DNA from: Pythium myriotylum
Taxonomy: Eukaryota; Oomycota; Peronosporomycetes; Pythiales; Pythiaceae
Direction: 5' to 3'
DNA length: 64,000 nucleotides
Assembly: GCA_023091665.1 (NCBI GenBank)
Contig: JALJCQ010000030.1
Span: 994,501 to 1,058,500 of the forward strand
Shown here piece by piece: positions 42,833-53,728 of the stretch (its first letter is position 1; each line of letters opens with the position of its first letter). The translations under genes were made by a program, and so were the position numbers. The notes under the pieces are model-generated. The model worked only from the letters and a program-made list of their open reading frames with translations, did not search any database and was not told where the DNA came from.

Positions 42833-45727
42833 TCACCGAGTAGGATGGAGGAGAGCGAGAGGATAGGCAAGTGAAAGAGAAGTGAGGCTGTTTTTTCGTA
42901 GACGAAAAACGTTGCGTTTCAGTCTGGTTGAGAAATGAACTCGCGGTGTTCGCAAGTGGTGCATCTCGAGGATGGCGTCTATGATTGAGTGTAACCGACC
43001 GTCTCGGTGTTTGTGGCTGCGAGCGTCGAGAGCATCACGGTCATCTTCAAAAAAGGCATTTCGGAGGCATTTCATTCGCCGGATGACTCGGTGCTTGTAG
43101 ATTTCGGATGTGCTGACCCACTGAAAGCATTGTGAGGTTGAGACAAACTGCTCTGCTCAAATAAACAGATCGCCCACGCAAACTCACCTGTAGGCGTTGT
43201 ATATCTGGCGATTGGCCTTGAACTCCTGAAGCTGCTCACCCATCTCGTCCGCACGCTTGACTAGCCGTTCTTTGACCTTCAGCATCCTCTCCGGAGCAAA
43301 ACGCACCGTCAGCGCCTGCAAGAATGCGTGCCACGTCTCGCTCGCCGCCACGAGATCCTCTCGCTCCACTCGTCGGTCGCTCTCTGTTTGCGAGGCTTCT
43401 CGCCGAGGGTGGCTCGGGTCGTTGTCCGCGCTCAGCTTGCCTGTGTCGCCGTGGCGAATGAACTCGAACAACGCACAAAGTTGGTCCATTGCGAGCTCGT
43501 TGTGATGCCTATGGCCGCCGGTTGACTTGTCCAGATCCAGACGAGAGAGAACCCACTTAACGCGGTGCAGCAGTAGCTGATCCTCGCGTGTCAGCGATCC
43601 TCCGTGGGACGCATTCTGGATCTCCAGCTCGTCCTCGTCCAGCGAGATCTTGTTCATGACCTCCAGTCGTTTGGCCACATGGAGAGCGACAACTTCCGTC
43701 AGGTCTTGGGTGAGGAGCGGATTCTCTGCGAACATCTTTTCAATGCGCGCGAGCGTGCCCGGGTGGATCTGTCGCACAGCCTCGAGCATGCCTTGGACTC
43801 GCGCGATGCTTTGCTCAGCCGAGTGAACACTGAAACGAGTTGCTTGCGTTGCGTCGTGGAGTGCGAGCAGGTCGAGTTGCTTGCTGGTCAGCTGCCCTTC
43901 TAAAGCCGCGATCGTCTGGTGTAGAGACTGGATGTTTTGTTGGTACAGCTTGGCGTTGCATTCGAGCCCCAGACAGAGTCGTTTCTGATCTTCGAGGCTT
44001 CGAAGCAAGTGGATTTTGGAGTGGATACCCTCAATATTGCCGAACAAAACCTGGTGCTTCCATAGGCGAAAGAACGTATACTTTGTGTGGCGCCGCTGCC
44101 GCCGCTGGTACGCCACGCAGATACTCTCTTTCGCTCGCCGGTCGGCTCGTCGGGAAGCTGCAAAATTGTACCAAGCACGAAATGGCGTCTGGAAGATCCG
44201 CCGACAGTAGGCCTTCCACATCTCCACAGCGTGGGCACGTAATTCCCGTTGGTATCGAGCTCGCACACGCCAACGCTGGACGAGCTTAGCCATGTTTTCC
44301 TTCGTATTGTCCTCGAACAGCTTGCGGACACGGCGAATACGCTGGCCGTAAACAGCCCATGCTCGAAGATGCTTGCGCGCGTGGGTGGCCCGATAGTGAG
44401 CGTCGATCCGTCTCAAATTGTGGTGCTTTTCAAAGCGATCAAGAGTTCGACGTTCGTTGACCTTGGCGATGGCCTTGTCGACCTGGAATGACCGAAACAC
44501 AGGAAGCCATGCTTGCCAGATCAGTTCCAGCAATTTCTTCCTCTCGTGGGCGACTGCCATAGCCATCTTGTGCTTCATCGGCAGATACAGTTCGTCACGA
44601 ATCACGCCGAAGCAAGTCTTGAGCACGCAGAATGGGTGGCGCGCGCGAACGACACGGATGTTCTCCTTCAAGAACTCTTCGTGGACCATTTCGGCCGTGA
44701 TGACATCGAAGCGTTCCAGATGCTCGAGCCTGCGTCGCGCTGCGATGTGCCGAGCCTTTGCGTCAGCTGTGACTCTCTTCCGAGACCGCGGGCCAAGTGC
44801 ACTCCCCTTCCACGCTGCCCACACTAGTAGCATGAGCTCGCGCTGTTTGAGCAGGAATCGGCGCTCCGTTTCCTCCAGTCGCTTGCGTCGCATCGGAAGA
44901 TTTAGCAGCGCGACGTCGCGGATCTCAGCGAGCACGCGTCGTAACAACGACACTTTGCGCTCTTCCTCGAGTCGCAAGATCTGACGATTTAAGAATTCTT
45001 CTCGAGCAGAGAACTGCTCGAGATACATGAGCATCGAGACGCAGCGCCTCGCACGCCACTGACCAAGAGCGTATTTCATCTTCTTGTATCGCCGCCGCAC
45101 GATGAAGCCGCGCGCGAGCGTCGAAATCTTGGTTGCAGCAATATGGCGCTGCTTGTCACCAGTGGCAACCTCGTAGAAGACCTTGTCGAGACGACGTACA
45201 GTAGAGCGAATGTCTCGCACTGCGTGGTTCACTTGCGCGCCCTTGGCCGGATCGAAAGTAGCTCGTGTACTATATGCTTTCTTCCCCGACGCCTTATTAG
45301 CAGCGACTTCAGCCTTCCGCGTGGCAAACGTCGAGTAGACATCATCCATGCTCTCTTTGATGTACTGGTCGATCGCATTAACGCGTTCAGTTCTCGCAGA
45401 GGCCTTGCGCCGTGTGGCGGGTCCATCGGTGGCCACCGAGACGAGCCGCTGGTTGATCTGCGACAGCTCTGCAGCCAGGGACTCGATCCGCTCGAGCGTT
45501 GGCGACGACGTTGAGGTCGGTACGGCAGGTGGAGCTTTACTCGCATGACTGGCATGCGGTGTTGTAGGGTCTGCCCTCGCAGTGGGCCTCCGACTGGAAG
45601 CAGCGGGCGAAGGCCTGCCTCTCTCTGATGTCGGAACTCCGTCGCCTCCTCCATTGGCGATGCGAGCAAGAACGACTTCCTCGACCGACTTGCTGTTGGG
45701 TGGCAGACGCGAAGCTCGCCGCACCAT
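42833..45727 (-). CDS. Large Trp-repeat (Sfi1-like) IQ-motif protein
   Basis: The main exon (43188-45727) plus a likely second exon (42833-43112; 75-nt intron) gives about 939 residues. An N-terminal disordered part is followed by an IQ-like motif (STLARGFIVRRRYKKM) and about ten evenly spaced helical repeats with a central Trp (LVWAAWKGSAL, IWQAWLPVFRSF, LRAWAVYGQRIRR, VQRWRVRARYQRE, MWKAYCRRIF, FRAWYNFAASRRA, FRLWKHQVLFG), then a coiled coil. This resembles Sfi1/CCDC-type centrosomal proteins that bind centrin. A basal-body role would fit the presence of BBS1 but is inference. The second exon uses GTGAGT and acceptor GGGTCAG; an earlier acceptor (TTTCAG) would instead end the protein 17 residues later. 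Confidence 0.7.
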
Positions 45728-46070
45728 CGCCAGAGCCTGGTTCCATTCAACGCGACGCTTGGTTGCTCACCGGTTTCGACAAAATGTAGCCATGTTGCCT
45801 GGTGAGGAGCTCCCCCGTCCAAGTGACTGCAGTCTCCATGGTGATACCACTCGCAGCACTCTCTGCACGTGCGACTACAGGAGGTTGCCGTGCGCCTCCG
45901 CCTCGTCGCTGCCGCTAGAGCTACTGCGAGAGCGTCGAGGGCAGCGTGCGACCATCCAGCGCTACGTCGAACGTGCGAAAGTGTGGCGTCGATGTCACTA
46001 TTCTTCCCTCGCACCAATTTCGAATTTTGAAAAAGGGCGCGTGAATCCAGAAGCCGCAACGATCCCATCA

Positions 46071-48179
46071 ATGGCGATGAAGGAGGCGTTCTTCGTGTGG
46101 AACGATGCGGACAACAGCAGCGCGAGCGACGAAGATGCGCAGGAGGATGTCGACGCGGACGAGTACGTGAGGCTCTTCGCGAATAGACAGTCAAGCCCAG
46201 CGACGCGCGATCGCCCGGTCGTGATCGATCTCGACAGCGACGAAGACAAGGAGACTGTCGTCGCGACGCCTGTTGTCCCAGAAGGCTCGGCACCGAGTCA
46301 AGCTTCCATCGACGCGGCGCTCGCTCGCTTTGGACACAAGTCGCTGCGCGGTCTCCAGGAGCCGGCGCTGCGCAATCTCTTCGCTGGCCGAGACACGATC
46401 ATCCTGCTGCCGACCGGAGGAGGCAAGTCGCTCTGCTTCCAGCTGCCTGCGGTCATGCAGCCAGGCCTTGTGGTCGCGATCTCGCCATTGCTCGCATTGA
46501 TGCAGGACCAAGTGGTTGCCCTCCGACAGCGCGGCATTCGCGTTGAAATGCTGTGTTCGCTCGTGAGCTCGAAGGATAAACGCAGCGTTCACGAGAGGCT
46601 CATGCGCGACGCGTCATTCCCGAACAGGAGCGGCCGTATCGAATTATTGTACACGACACCGGAGACGCTACCAACTGAAGCGTTGCAGTCTGCGCTTAAG
46701 GCGTTGTACCGCCGCAAGACCCTCGCGCTATTTGCAATCGACGAGGCACACTGCATCAGCTCCTGGGGTCACGATTTCCGGCCGTCGTATTTGAAATTGG
46801 GCGCTATCCGTGAGAATTTTCCTGAGGTCCCTATCATGGCGCTGACTGCGACGGCGACGGATCAAGTGCGCGCAGATATACGCAGTGAGCTCCAGCTGCG
46901 CGACGATACGAAAGAACTGTTGGGCGATTTCAACCGTCCGAACATTTCGTATTCGACTTGCGACAAGGACTCCCTCGGAGACGATGTTGGGGCACTGCTC
47001 CAGTTCATTCGGCGGTGTCACTACGGCTCGGTAGGCATCATCTACGTCCACCGTCGAATGGACACAGAGGCCCTTGTCGAGGAGCTACAACGGCGGGACG
47101 AGAATATTCTTGTAGCCCCTTATCATGCTGAGATTCCGTTGAAAGAGCGAGAGAAGACTCTGCTTGACTGGCTCGCGGGCAAGATCGACATCATTTGCGC
47201 GACAATCGCCTTCGGCATGGGCATCGACCATCCGTCTGTGCGCTTTGTAGTTCACTGGAACATGCCAAAGTCGATGGAAAATTTGTATCAGGAATCTGGG
47301 CGAGCTGGTCGTGACGGCCATGCGAGCCACCACATTTTGATGTACTCGTGGGAAGAGTATATGCGATTCCAGGATCTGTTGAGGCTTGCAGAGGAGGAGC
47401 TTCTTGCGAAGGAGAGAAGCGGGCGTCCAGTCAACCGGAAGCGAGTGGTGACTCTGAAAGAACGCCTGGATCGATTAAAGCGTGTCATGGATTGGGCCAC
47501 AAATCCGCGGTGTCGGCGCCAAACAGTGCTCAAGCATTTTGGCCAACATATCACAGTGGACTACTGCGCCAAAACATGCGACTATTGCAGCTCTTCACAC
47601 AAATTCGAGGCCCTGGGTCCACTTGAGAGTCATCGCCCGGCGGCGAACACGTACATATATAAACCCGGTGAACCAAAGTACAAATGGCAGCGGCCACAGA
47701 AGAAAGGTGCCCGAGTTGACGAAGCAAAAATCACCCCGCCTAGGCCTATGGAGCCTGTGCCCAGGTACACTGGGACGCTGCGCGAGGATCGTGAAGGTCT
47801 GGCTCCGAACTTCAGTCTGCTCGGTGGGCTCTCAGCTCAGCCTCACAATGACGAATTTTTCGATCCACCGAGACGGGCAGCTCCACGGCCTCGCGTGGAA
47901 AAAGCGTGGCGCCAGGAATTTCAGCAGCGTGTGCCTGCGGGAGCGAAGAGCATTGGCGACTACATCGCAGCGACCGAGTCTCGACGGACGGCGTTTCTGC
48001 GACCATGGGGCGAGTTGGAGTCGTACAACACCCGTGCGAGAGAATACGACGAGACCGACGACATCAAATGGCCCAAGCGTGAAGACGCGCTCAAGGCCTC
48101 TCCGCTCTCGAGGCAACGGCCTGCGAAACGGCCTCGCTGCGAAGGCCCACACGAGGTCATTGTCATCGACTCGGACTAA
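46071..48179 (+). CDS. RecQ-family DNA helicase, copy 1
   Basis: A 3'-5' DNA helicase of the RecQ family, acting in recombination repair and replication-fork processing. 702 residues, single exon, start MAMKEAFFVW at 46071. Core motifs: LRGLQEPALRNLFAGRD (motif 0), LPTGGGKSLCFQLPA (Walker A, about 113), DEAHCISSWGHDFR (about 224), ALTATAT, IIYVHRR, GIDHPSVRFVVHW, QESGRAGRDG. The RecQ zinc site follows: CRRQTVLKHFGQ then CAKTCDYCSS. No clear winged-helix or HRDC domain, so the architecture is RecQ5-like. SUMO-interaction-like hydrophobic-acidic motifs occur near residue 50 (VVIDLDSDED) and at the very C terminus (VIVIDSD). It is followed 86 bp later by copy 2. Confidence 0.93.
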   Translation: MAMKEAFFVWNDADNSSASDEDAQEDVDADEYVRLFANRQSSPATRDRPVVIDLDSDEDKETVVATPVVPEGSAPSQASIDAALARFGHKSLRGLQEPALRNLFAGRDTIILLPTGGGKSLCFQLPAVMQPGLVVAISPLLALMQDQVVALRQRGIRVEMLCSLVSSKDKRSVHERLMRDASFPNRSGRIELLYTTPETLPTEALQSALKALYRRKTLALFAIDEAHCISSWGHDFRPSYLKLGAIRENFPEVPIMALTATATDQVRADIRSELQLRDDTKELLGDFNRPNISYSTCDKDSLGDDVGALLQFIRRCHYGSVGIIYVHRRMDTEALVEELQRRDENILVAPYHAEIPLKEREKTLLDWLAGKIDIICATIAFGMGIDHPSVRFVVHWNMPKSMENLYQESGRAGRDGHASHHILMYSWEEYMRFQDLLRLAEEELLAKERSGRPVNRKRVVTLKERLDRLKRVMDWATNPRCRRQTVLKHFGQHITVDYCAKTCDYCSSSHKFEALGPLESHRPAANTYIYKPGEPKYKWQRPQKKGARVDEAKITPPRPMEPVPRYTGTLREDREGLAPNFSLLGGLSAQPHNDEFFDPPRRAAPRPRVEKAWRQEFQQRVPAGAKSIGDYIAATESRRTAFLRPWGELESYNTRAREYDETDDIKWPKREDALKASPLSRQRPAKRPRCEGPHEVIVIDSD

Positions 48180-48265
48180 GATGGCTACACTTTTACTGTA
48201 TAAATGGTCAGATATTGCCATTTTATTACGAAAATATAACATATATTATCGATTCATTCCGAAAA

Positions 48266-50203
48266 ATGGCACGTTGGCTAGCGGTCGTAGCTCCTCAGTG
48301 GCGCCAAAACCGAACATTGGAGGAGGAGATGGAGTCGGACGCGCGTGCGCTCGCCAAGCAGCAGCGCCGAGAGAAGATCCGCGCGGCGCTCGCGCGCTTC
48401 GGCTTCTCGTCGCTGCGTGGGCTGCAGGGCCCGGCGTTGCGCAGCGTGCTGGCCAAGAGCGACACGCTCGTGCTCATGCCCACGGGCGGCGGCAAGTCGC
48501 TCTGCTACCAGCTGCCGGCGCTGCTGCTGCCGGGAGTCGTGGTCGTCGTGTGTCCTCTGCTCGCGCTCATGCAGGACCAAGTGATGGCGCTGCGCAGGCT
48601 CCAGATCCGCGTGGAGATGCTCTCGTCGCTCGTGACCGACAAGCAGCGCAACGCGATCTACGAGCAGCTCCTCGCGCAGAGCAAGAAGCCAGACGACGCG
48701 ACGAACCGCATCGAGCTGCTCTATACGACGCCCGAGACACTCAGCACTCAGGCTGTGCAGTCGGTGCTCAAGCAACTGTACGAGAGAGACGCGCTCGCGC
48801 TATTCGCTGTCGACGAGGCTCACTGCATCAGTTCGTGGGGGCACGACTTCCGACCCGCGTACCGAGGACTAGGAGCGTTGCGGCGATCGTTCCCGAAAGT
48901 GCCATTCATGGCTCTCACGGCAACGGCTACACAAGATGTGCGCGCGGATATCCAGCGACAGCTGCAGCTCTCGAGCTCAGCCAACGTGCTGCTTGGTGAC
49001 TTCAACCGCGCAAACATCTCATACAGTGTTTGCGACAAAGAGACACTCGCCGATCCCATGGGCGCACTCGCTCGCTTCATTCAGAAGCACCACCAGGGTC
49101 AAAGTGGTGTTATCTACGTCCACAAGCGCACAGATACCGACGAGCTTGTCGAGAAATTGTCCGAGCTGGACCCATCGTTGCGGATAGCGGCCTTTCACTC
49201 GAAAATCCCTCAGAAAGAACGCGAGATGACACTCCATCAGTGGCTCAAGGGCAAGATCCACGTCATCTGTGCGACAATTGCGTTTGGCATGGGGATTGAC
49301 CACGCGTCTGTTAGATTTGTGGTCCATTGGAACATGCCCAAGACACTTGAGAATTTGTACCAGGAAGCAGGGAGAGCAGGTCGCGATGGACAACCGAGCA
49401 ACAGCGTTATCATGTACTCAAGTCGGGACTATGACCTCTTCCGATTTCTCGTGGAGAAAGATAATGAGGCTAAGCGTGACGCTGCGAGTAAGGAAGAGCG
49501 TGAAAGGCTGAAGAAGAAGCAGAAATACTCGATCGAACTGCTTGACCAAGTGCAACGCTTTGCAACGAAGAAAGAGTGTCGTCGTCAAGCAATCTTGAGG
49601 TACTTTGGGCAACAGATCACGGTGGCAGAGTGTGCCGGTACATGTGATGTGTGCAATCCTCGACTCAAGTTCTTTCGCTTTGAGCCGGAACCGATCGAGG
49701 TCGACGACGCAGGTAGTGGGTTTATGAAGGCAGGCGGATTCATGAAAGCGTCGCAATTCGTGTCATCTCAAGATCTCGATGGACGAGATGGCTCATCTCG
49801 CGGGAAGCGAGAAAAATCTGTTGACGCACGACGCAATAATCTTCTCTTCCAACGAGCCGGTGCTTACGCCCCTGATGAGACCAAGTCGCTTGTCGTTCGA
49901 GGAGGCAACAATCGTGCGTTGGCGTCGGAGGGGTTCGTTGCCGTCAATGGCGAGGCTCTAAGTGATGACGAAGACACTGGACGTGACTGCGGTAGCGGCT
50001 TCCGCAGTGCTGCCGAGGTCATGGCTGAGACTGTTGGACGAGGTACGAAACGAGCGTCAATGGAAAGCAGACTAGAAGCTCTTGAGCGAGCCGAGCGAGC
50101 AATGCAGTCAGACGAAGAAGAGGTTTCTAAAAAGCAGAAAATCCCGGTTCGGAACAAGACACTCGGAATCCGGTCACGTTTGATGACCAAGATATCACGC
50201 TAA
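48266..50203 (+). CDS. RecQ-family DNA helicase, copy 2
   Basis: 645 residues from the ATG at 48266 (MARWLAVVAPQW); an in-frame ATG at 48329 (MESDARALAKQQ) is an equally possible start. Same core as copy 1: LRGLQGPALRSVLAKSD, MPTGGGKSLCYQLPA, DEAHCISSWGHDFR, ALTATAT, VIYVHKR, GIDHASVRFVVHW, QEAGRAGRDG, and the zinc site CRRQAILRYFGQ then CAGTCDVCNP. The C-terminal 160 residues are disordered, with no HRDC and no obvious SUMO motifs, unlike copy 1. The short A/T-rich gap between the genes (48180-48265) must hold either the copy 2 promoter or a readthrough arrangement. A tandem duplicate that has diverged mainly in its tails. Confidence 0.92.
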   Translation: MARWLAVVAPQWRQNRTLEEEMESDARALAKQQRREKIRAALARFGFSSLRGLQGPALRSVLAKSDTLVLMPTGGGKSLCYQLPALLLPGVVVVVCPLLALMQDQVMALRRLQIRVEMLSSLVTDKQRNAIYEQLLAQSKKPDDATNRIELLYTTPETLSTQAVQSVLKQLYERDALALFAVDEAHCISSWGHDFRPAYRGLGALRRSFPKVPFMALTATATQDVRADIQRQLQLSSSANVLLGDFNRANISYSVCDKETLADPMGALARFIQKHHQGQSGVIYVHKRTDTDELVEKLSELDPSLRIAAFHSKIPQKEREMTLHQWLKGKIHVICATIAFGMGIDHASVRFVVHWNMPKTLENLYQEAGRAGRDGQPSNSVIMYSSRDYDLFRFLVEKDNEAKRDAASKEERERLKKKQKYSIELLDQVQRFATKKECRRQAILRYFGQQITVAECAGTCDVCNPRLKFFRFEPEPIEVDDAGSGFMKAGGFMKASQFVSSQDLDGRDGSSRGKREKSVDARRNNLLFQRAGAYAPDETKSLVVRGGNNRALASEGFVAVNGEALSDDEDTGRDCGSGFRSAAEVMAETVGRGTKRASMESRLEALERAERAMQSDEEEVSKKQKIPVRNKTLGIRSRLMTKISR

Positions 50204-50274
50204 ATGGTTTGTTCTCTATTTCTCAGGGGTCTAAATTATCACGTACATATCGTTGTGTCTATGAGTGAGAATGA

Positions 50275-53200
50275 TCAGGCCGAGCTAAATCGTCGGTACT
50301 GGATCGTGCGCTGCGACGTATCACTATCGCTGACACTACTGTCGGTGGATTGGAGATTGAGTAGAGGCCCAATCGTTGATCGTCCGCCGAGCGTCGACGC
50401 CGACGTGTGTGACTGTCTCTCCATTTCTGTCAAGATCTCGCGCAGGGTGTTCATCACGTCAGTGCTGGTCGGTCGATCCTGCGGCTCAAACGCGAGGCAT
50501 CGCATTGCCAATGCAAGAATGCTAAGTGGACACGTAGAGGTGAACTCCGGACGCAAGGAGCCGATCGCGACTTGGTGGCGAAGCTGAAGGTCATTCAGCG
50601 CCGCGACCATTGCGTTGCCCGTGTACGGAAGTTCGCCTGTGTCAACTTCCGATAGCAGCACACCAAATGCGTACATGTCGATGGACGGATCGCAGACGGC
50701 TTGGTTTCGTAGTACTTCGGGTGCAATCCACGGCGTCGCGTCGGCTCGCACAGAGGCCAAGGAGAACGATGACGACGCTCCGTCGCTTTCGCTCGTCACA
50801 CCTTGATCACTGAACGACAGGAGCGGGATAGCGCAGTACTGCGCACTACCGAAGTCGCAGAGCTTGGCGTCCATGTGTCCGTCTAGCAGCACATTTTTTG
50901 CTTGAACGTTGCCGTGGATCAGCGGCGGCTCGAGTGAGTGGAGGCCTGCAAGAGCCTCTGCCACGCACAGTACCACGTGGACCATCTCCACAGTCCAAAT
51001 CCGCTCAGAAGTAGTCGTTGTTCCCATGCTTTGACGTTGTCGCTGGTCGATGTAGCACCGCAGGTCCTGCTGTGGCAGGTACTCCATAATCGCTGTGAGT
51101 TCGAAGTCAGCCGTCCACGCCGCCCCGTAGAACGCAACGATTCGCGGGTGATTTAGTCGCGAGAGAACGCGAATTTCAAAGATAAAATCGTCCAGCACAC
51201 CAGTCTCGACCATTTCTGGGTGATGCTGGTGGAGCATGCGGAGATTTGATCTCAGTTTCTTGACGGCCACGGTATCTGTACGGTATGAAGCCCGCCAGAC
51301 CTCAGTGAAGGTTCCCACGGCAATGAGATTATGCACAGCCACACCCTCGAACTCAACTCGCCAGGCCTGGAGCTCTTGATCTTCCCAGAACGCACTCTCA
51401 TCCGAGGACTCCCGGTGGATTGGTTGGCCCGATATTGGTGGTGTACGCACCTTCTGAGTCGCTCGCGCACTGGCTCGATCAGCTTGGTTTGTTGTCCCAA
51501 AGAACTTGCCTGGGCCAGAACCCAGCGGGTTGCGTCCCGTGCCGCCGTCACTGAACGCGTTTGACCGCGTCGAGGACCTAGGAGAGGGTAGATCGGATGA
51601 AGGGCTTGGTGGAGGAGGCAGCGAAGGAGACGACGAGTTGTTGCTCATGACAGCGAGAGCGTCTCGTGCTCGGCGACGCCGGACGGCGTATATCCACAGC
51701 GCAATCAACACAGCAAGTATGAAGCTGCCAGCGAGGTAAAGAATCTGATCACTCGCGCTGCTGGTCCTGCCATCGTTGCCATTATTTGCTGGAGTTGTTG
51801 CCGGTGCGAGGGAGGATTGACCAGGCGCCGACACTTCAGAGACTGACACACAGACTCTTTGACCACTCGGCAATTGTCGCTGGTCTTTGACTGCGCACGA
51901 GGAGAACACGGTTTGTTCAATGTCTAGGACTTGTAGCGCTGAGAAGAATGCGAATTTAGTGGACGTCAGCTCGAAAGGATCGATCTGGTTGCCTTTAATG
52001 TACCTAACAACAAAACCGGTTAGAGGCTATTCTCATCAATGAGTTGATCAATCTCAAGGAACCACCCACAGTTGCTTCAAGTTGGGGAGACTGAAGACTG
52101 AGTCTGAAATCATGGTCAAGCTGTTGTTACTCAGATCCCTGTCCAAAAAAGCGTTAGCATCATGAACCTCGTTGTTGAACCAATCATCGCGGTACTCACA
52201 GGATCTCAAGGTTGGGTAATGTGAGTGTGAAATTCGTGAGGTCGTTCCCAGACAGATTTCTGTCATCAAGAAACACGTCAACACACGAACGATCCATTTT
52301 GCAACATCATGTGAGGGACTCACAGGAAACGAAGAGACTCCACTGGTTCTGATTCACCGAGCTCGGAAATTCCATTCGATGCTAAGCTGAGCTTTGTCAA
52401 TTTAGGAAAGCGCGTGAAGATTGTCGTCGCATCTGTCATCTTGTTTCCATCGAGGAATCTGAACCAAGTATCACTTCATGAGTCATTCCATCGCTAGCCC
52501 TTCACGAGCGTGAGGAAGACCATACAGCTCAGTGAGTTTCGACAGGGACTCGACTGCACCTAAATCACCGATGCTCGAGATGTTGTTGTTCACCAGTCGG
52601 AGGGTTGTCAGCCGAGGAGCCAACTGATCCAATTCTCTCGGAACAGATTCTAGTCCGTTCGATGACATATCGCTGCAAGAAAGTAATCAATCAACAACAG
52701 CAGTTTCCCAGGCGAGGGCGCAGAACTCACAGTTCTTCCAGGCTCGATAAGGTCATGTTGACGTTGGAATCCAGTCGAAGTCGAGGATTGCTACCAACAG
52801 CGAGGCTGGTAAGGTTTGCATAGTCCGCGAGCGAGCTTGGCAGCGCATGCAAGCTGGCATTGTTGAGTGATCTGGAGAATTACAATACCCAGTAGTCAAC
52901 GACGCAGAAGACGAAGTAACCGCACGTATTGACCTTTCCTTACAGTTTCTCGAGGCTTGGGAAATGGCATGAAAAGACTTCGACGGGATTATTGTCAAGG
53001 ATGCTGTTGTCAAAGAGATAGTCCACTCGTGAGATCATAAACGTTAGTTCTGTCAGCTCAGTGGACACGAACAGGGTCTGCAGATGGTTGGCTGCGTTCT
53101 TGACTGACGAATTCTCCGGTGTGGCGCACGTCGTGATCGAATTGTCAGACAGGTTCAACGTCGTCAGTTCAGGCATCACCCAAACGTCGTCCGGCACTCG

Positions 53201-53728
53201 AGCAAATCTGTTCTTTGCGAGATCTCTGCAAGGCCCCGAGCAGTTAGTGCTCATGGACGACACCATAGACACAGTGGCTCTACAACGTACAGAGTCGTGA
53301 CGACCGAGCTCCGGAACTGGACGGGTACGTCGTGGATCTCGTTTCCTGGTAGGTCACTAAGAGTGTTCTAATTAACACCATCAGCGTCACCACCAGCAGT
53401 GCCGGAAACGGAAGACGCACACTTCGGCGAGGCCCGAGAGCTCGAACAGCGCGGTCGGCACCGCCGCGAGCTGGCAGCGTGTACAGGAGCTGGAATTTAA
53501 AGCGTGAGCACCACCCCTTTTTAGAGAATCCACTGCAATAGATGCGTCGCGAGCTACTCACAATCGCTTGAGCGGCGCGAGCGACCGGAGCGACGCTGGG
53601 AACAGCGCCAGAAAGTCCACGTCGGACGCCACACTACCATCCCACGCAAGCCGCTGTTCGTCAGCGCACGACTCGTCCTCATTGCAGCGTCTCCGACACG
53701 CACAAGCTCTCGTTGTCCGGGAACATGA
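50275..53728 (-). CDS. LRR-TKL receptor-like protein, predicted pseudokinase (5' end unresolved)
   Basis: Ten exons are visible: up to 53728-53562, 53489-53421, 53356-53291, 53225-52944, 52871-52731, 52672-52526, 52458-52324, 52259-52200, 52138-52070, 52003-50275. All introns (58-72 nt) are phase 2. A Cys-rich cap (CRRRCNEDESCADEQ) leads into leucine-rich repeats (VDLPGNEIHDVP, LDLAKNRFARVPDDV, LDLSNNSLTMISD, YIKGNQIDPF), a membrane helix (ILYLAGSFILAVLIALWIY, then RRRR) and a TKL kinase domain. The kinase keeps VAVKKL, the helix-C Glu and DFG, but the catalytic loop reads HGNVQAKN, with Asn for the catalytic Asp, and the Gly loop is AVGTFTEV. Activity is therefore doubtful. Ligand-triggered signalling at the plasma membrane is the likely role. 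The signal-peptide exon was not found. Confidence 0.82.
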
